NCBI GenBank assembly: GCA_002317475.1
Contig: DCIS01000150.1
Coordinates: 1-6,541, forward strand
Direction: 5' to 3'
DNA from: Prevotellaceae bacterium UBA1720
Lineage (GTDB): Bacteria > Bacteroidota > Bacteroidia > Bacteroidales > Bacteroidaceae
DNA length: 6,541 nt
The translations under genes were made by a program, and so were the position numbers. The notes under the pieces are model-generated. The model saw only the letters and a program-made list of their open reading frames with translations, was not told the origin of the DNA and made no database searches. Below, in pieces: positions 5,139-6,541 of the stretch. Positions within the stretch are counted from its first letter, which is position 1. Each line of letters begins with the position of its first letter.

Positions 5139-6541
5139 TTGTTAATTAACTGCATGTTTGCGATCTTCTCTTGCAACTGGCGCATCTTCTCCTCCTGCAG
5201 TACGCGTTTGTACTCGATAGGAGTGACCTGGATGAAGTCCTCGATGTAGCGGTTCCAGTCGTCGAGCATACGACGAGCCAGGGCCGAACCGGTGTAGAGA
5301 TAATGCTGACGAACGAGTTCGTGCAACTCCTTGCGTGCCGAAGCCTCCTCGACCAGACTGATCTCCACCTGATCCATGTTACAGTAGAAGTCGAAATCGT
5401 GGTTCTTGTCCCAGACGTAAGCCAGACCGCCACTCATACCGGCAGCAAAGTTACGTCCTGTCTGGCCCAGCACGACAACACGTCCACCCGTCATATATTC
5501 GCAGCAGTGGTCACCAGCACCTTCGATAACGGCAGTGGCACCAGAGTTACGTACACCGAAACGCTCGCCTACCCTACCGTTGACATAAAGTTCACCGCTG
5601 GTGGCACCATAGAGACCTGTGTTGCCAGCAATGATATTGTCCTCGGCCACGAAATCAGAGTTGATGCGTGAGGGAGGCAGAATGCTGATGCGTCCACCCG
5701 AAAGACCCTTTCCGAAATAGTCGTTGGTCTCACCCTCGAGCTTGATATTCAAGCCCTTGACAGCAAAGGCACCGAAACTCTGACCTGCTGAACCCTTGAA
5801 CTTGATATTGATGGTAGAATCGGCCAAACCAGCCTCGCCGTACTTCTTGGCAATGGCACCAGAGAGCATCGTGGTGGCTGCACGGTCGGTATTCTTAATA
5901 GCATAGTCGAGGTTGACCTCATCACCACGCTCTATAGCGGGAGCACAAGCCTTGATGATCTCCTCGTCCTTCACACCGGTAACCTTGGTAAACTCGCCAC
6001 GATCCCAATAAATAGGCTTGTCACTCTCAGGAGTAGCCAGAAGGCGAGAGAAATCAATGGTACCCTGCTTGGTAGAGGGATCCTGAGCCTTCACCTCGAT
6101 AAGGTCGGTACGGCCGATGATATCCTTGAGGTTCTTCACACCAATCTCAGAGAGGTACTCACGGGTCTGCTCTGCCAGGAAGGTGAAGAAGTTCACTACA
6201 TACTCGGCACGACCACGGAACTTGGCACGCAGTGCCTCATCCTGGGTAGCCACACCTACAGGACAGGTGTTGGTGTTACACTTACGCATCATCAAGCAAC
6301 CCAAGACGATCAGGGGCAAGGTACCGAAACTGAACTCGTCAGCACCGAGCATAGCCATGATGACAATATCGCGAGCGGTCTTCAACTGACCATCGGTCTG
6401 CAGACGAACCTGATTACGAAGGCCGTTGAGAACGAGTGTCTGCTGGGTCTCAGCCAAACCAATCTCAGGAGAGATACCTGCGAAACGCATAGAGCTGGCA
6501 GGTGATGCACCCGTACCACCCTCGGCACCTGAAATGACGAT
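5135..6541 (-). CDS. gltB: Glutamate synthase (NADPH) large subunit, C-terminal part
   Basis: 468 residues are visible, about the last third of a protein usually near 1500 residues; the amidotransferase domain and most of the synthase domain lie beyond the right edge. The visible part starts at IVISGAEGGTGASPASS, the FMN-domain glycine loop, and the frame runs through the edge without a start, so the internal Met at 6488-6490 is not the start. RFAGISPEIGLAETQ and LQTDGQLKTARD follow. The [3Fe-4S] ligands are the three cysteines of CLMMRKCNTNTC (first codon 6296-6298). From about 5900 down to 5400 runs the GXGXG beta-helix domain (SAGQSFGAF, GKGLSGGRI, GNTGLYGATSGELY, GAGDHCCEYMTGGRVVVLG, GMSGGLAYV). 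The C-terminus is a charged helix ending QLINN. It is upstream of gltD, 285 bp away, an unusually wide gap for a glt operon and filled by repeats. Confidence 0.93.
   Translation of the reverse strand: MVISGAEGGTGASPASSMRFAGISPEIGLAETQQTLVLNGLRNQVRLQTDGQLKTARDIVIMAMLGADEFSFGTLPLIVLGCLMMRKCNTNTCPVGVATQDEALRAKFRGRAEYVVNFFTFLAEQTREYLSEIGVKNLKDIIGRTDLIEVKAQDPSTKQGTIDFSRLLATPESDKPIYWDRGEFTKVTGVKDEEIIKACAPAIERGDEVNLDYAIKNTDRAATTMLSGAIAKKYGEAGLADSTINIKFKGSAGQSFGAFAVKGLNIKLEGETNDYFGKGLSGGRISILPPSRINSDFVAEDNIIAGNTGLYGATSGELYVNGRVGERFGVRNSGATAVIEGAGDHCCEYMTGGRVVVLGQTGRNFAAGMSGGLAYVWDKNHDFDFYCNMDQVEISLVEEASARKELHELVRQHYLYTGSALARRMLDDWNRYIEDFIQVTPIEYKRVLQEEKMRQLQEKIANMQLINN

Noticed and set aside
5171..5671. 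A 166-codon plus-strand frame opposite gltB
   Set aside because: It is antisense to the well-conserved GXGXG domain, with no promoter or recognisable family.

Overview
The window looks like chromosomal DNA of a gut- or rumen-type Bacteroidales bacterium, most like Prevotella and relatives. The grounds are protein style (GltB/GltD sequence flavour, periplasmic GH43 arabinanase, signal peptides ending ...A|Q), a Bacteroidetes-type promoter (TAnnTTTG at -7), and starts without Shine-Dalgarno sites. The genus is an inference. No sequence search was run, and all family calls are from recognised motifs.

Layout. Positions 1-73 are the end of a repeated element that continues off the left edge. It abuts a short remnant of a phage-type Bro-N antirepressor gene (about 76-150). 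Positions 160-700 have no convincing gene. They hold a large nested palindrome (167-409, core 269-306), an array of 10/11-bp units rich in TACGTA/GTACGG (516-623), and a promoter (679-709). Two genes on the plus strand follow, 10 bp apart: an exported protein of unknown function (748-1623) and a periplasmic GH43 endo-arabinanase-like enzyme with a ricin-type C-terminal module (1634-3064). Two strong hairpins (3077-3101, 3156-3189) end the unit. A MITE-like element of about 235 bp (3199-3436) follows. Its first 71 bp are an inverted, 70/71 identical copy of positions 3-73.

On the minus strand lie the two subunits of NADPH glutamate synthase. The large subunit gltB (5135-6541) is cut by the right edge, and the small subunit gltD (3455-4849) is complete. 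Together they make glutamate from glutamine and 2-oxoglutarate. Their 285-bp gap is unusually large for a glt operon and carries two copies of a palindromic CTCCCCCT...AGGGGGAG repeat. One copy overlaps the gltB stop and the other touches the gltD start. A third, diverged copy lies in frame inside gltD and adds about 17 residues just before the NADPH-binding motif.

The most notable features are this protein-coding palindromic repeat with two siblings in one operon, the inverted 71-bp element ends bracketing the arabinan locus, and the dense nested-palindrome and helically phased repeat array upstream of the arabinan operon promoter. None of these proves a new system. Each can be tested by genome-wide repeat searches.
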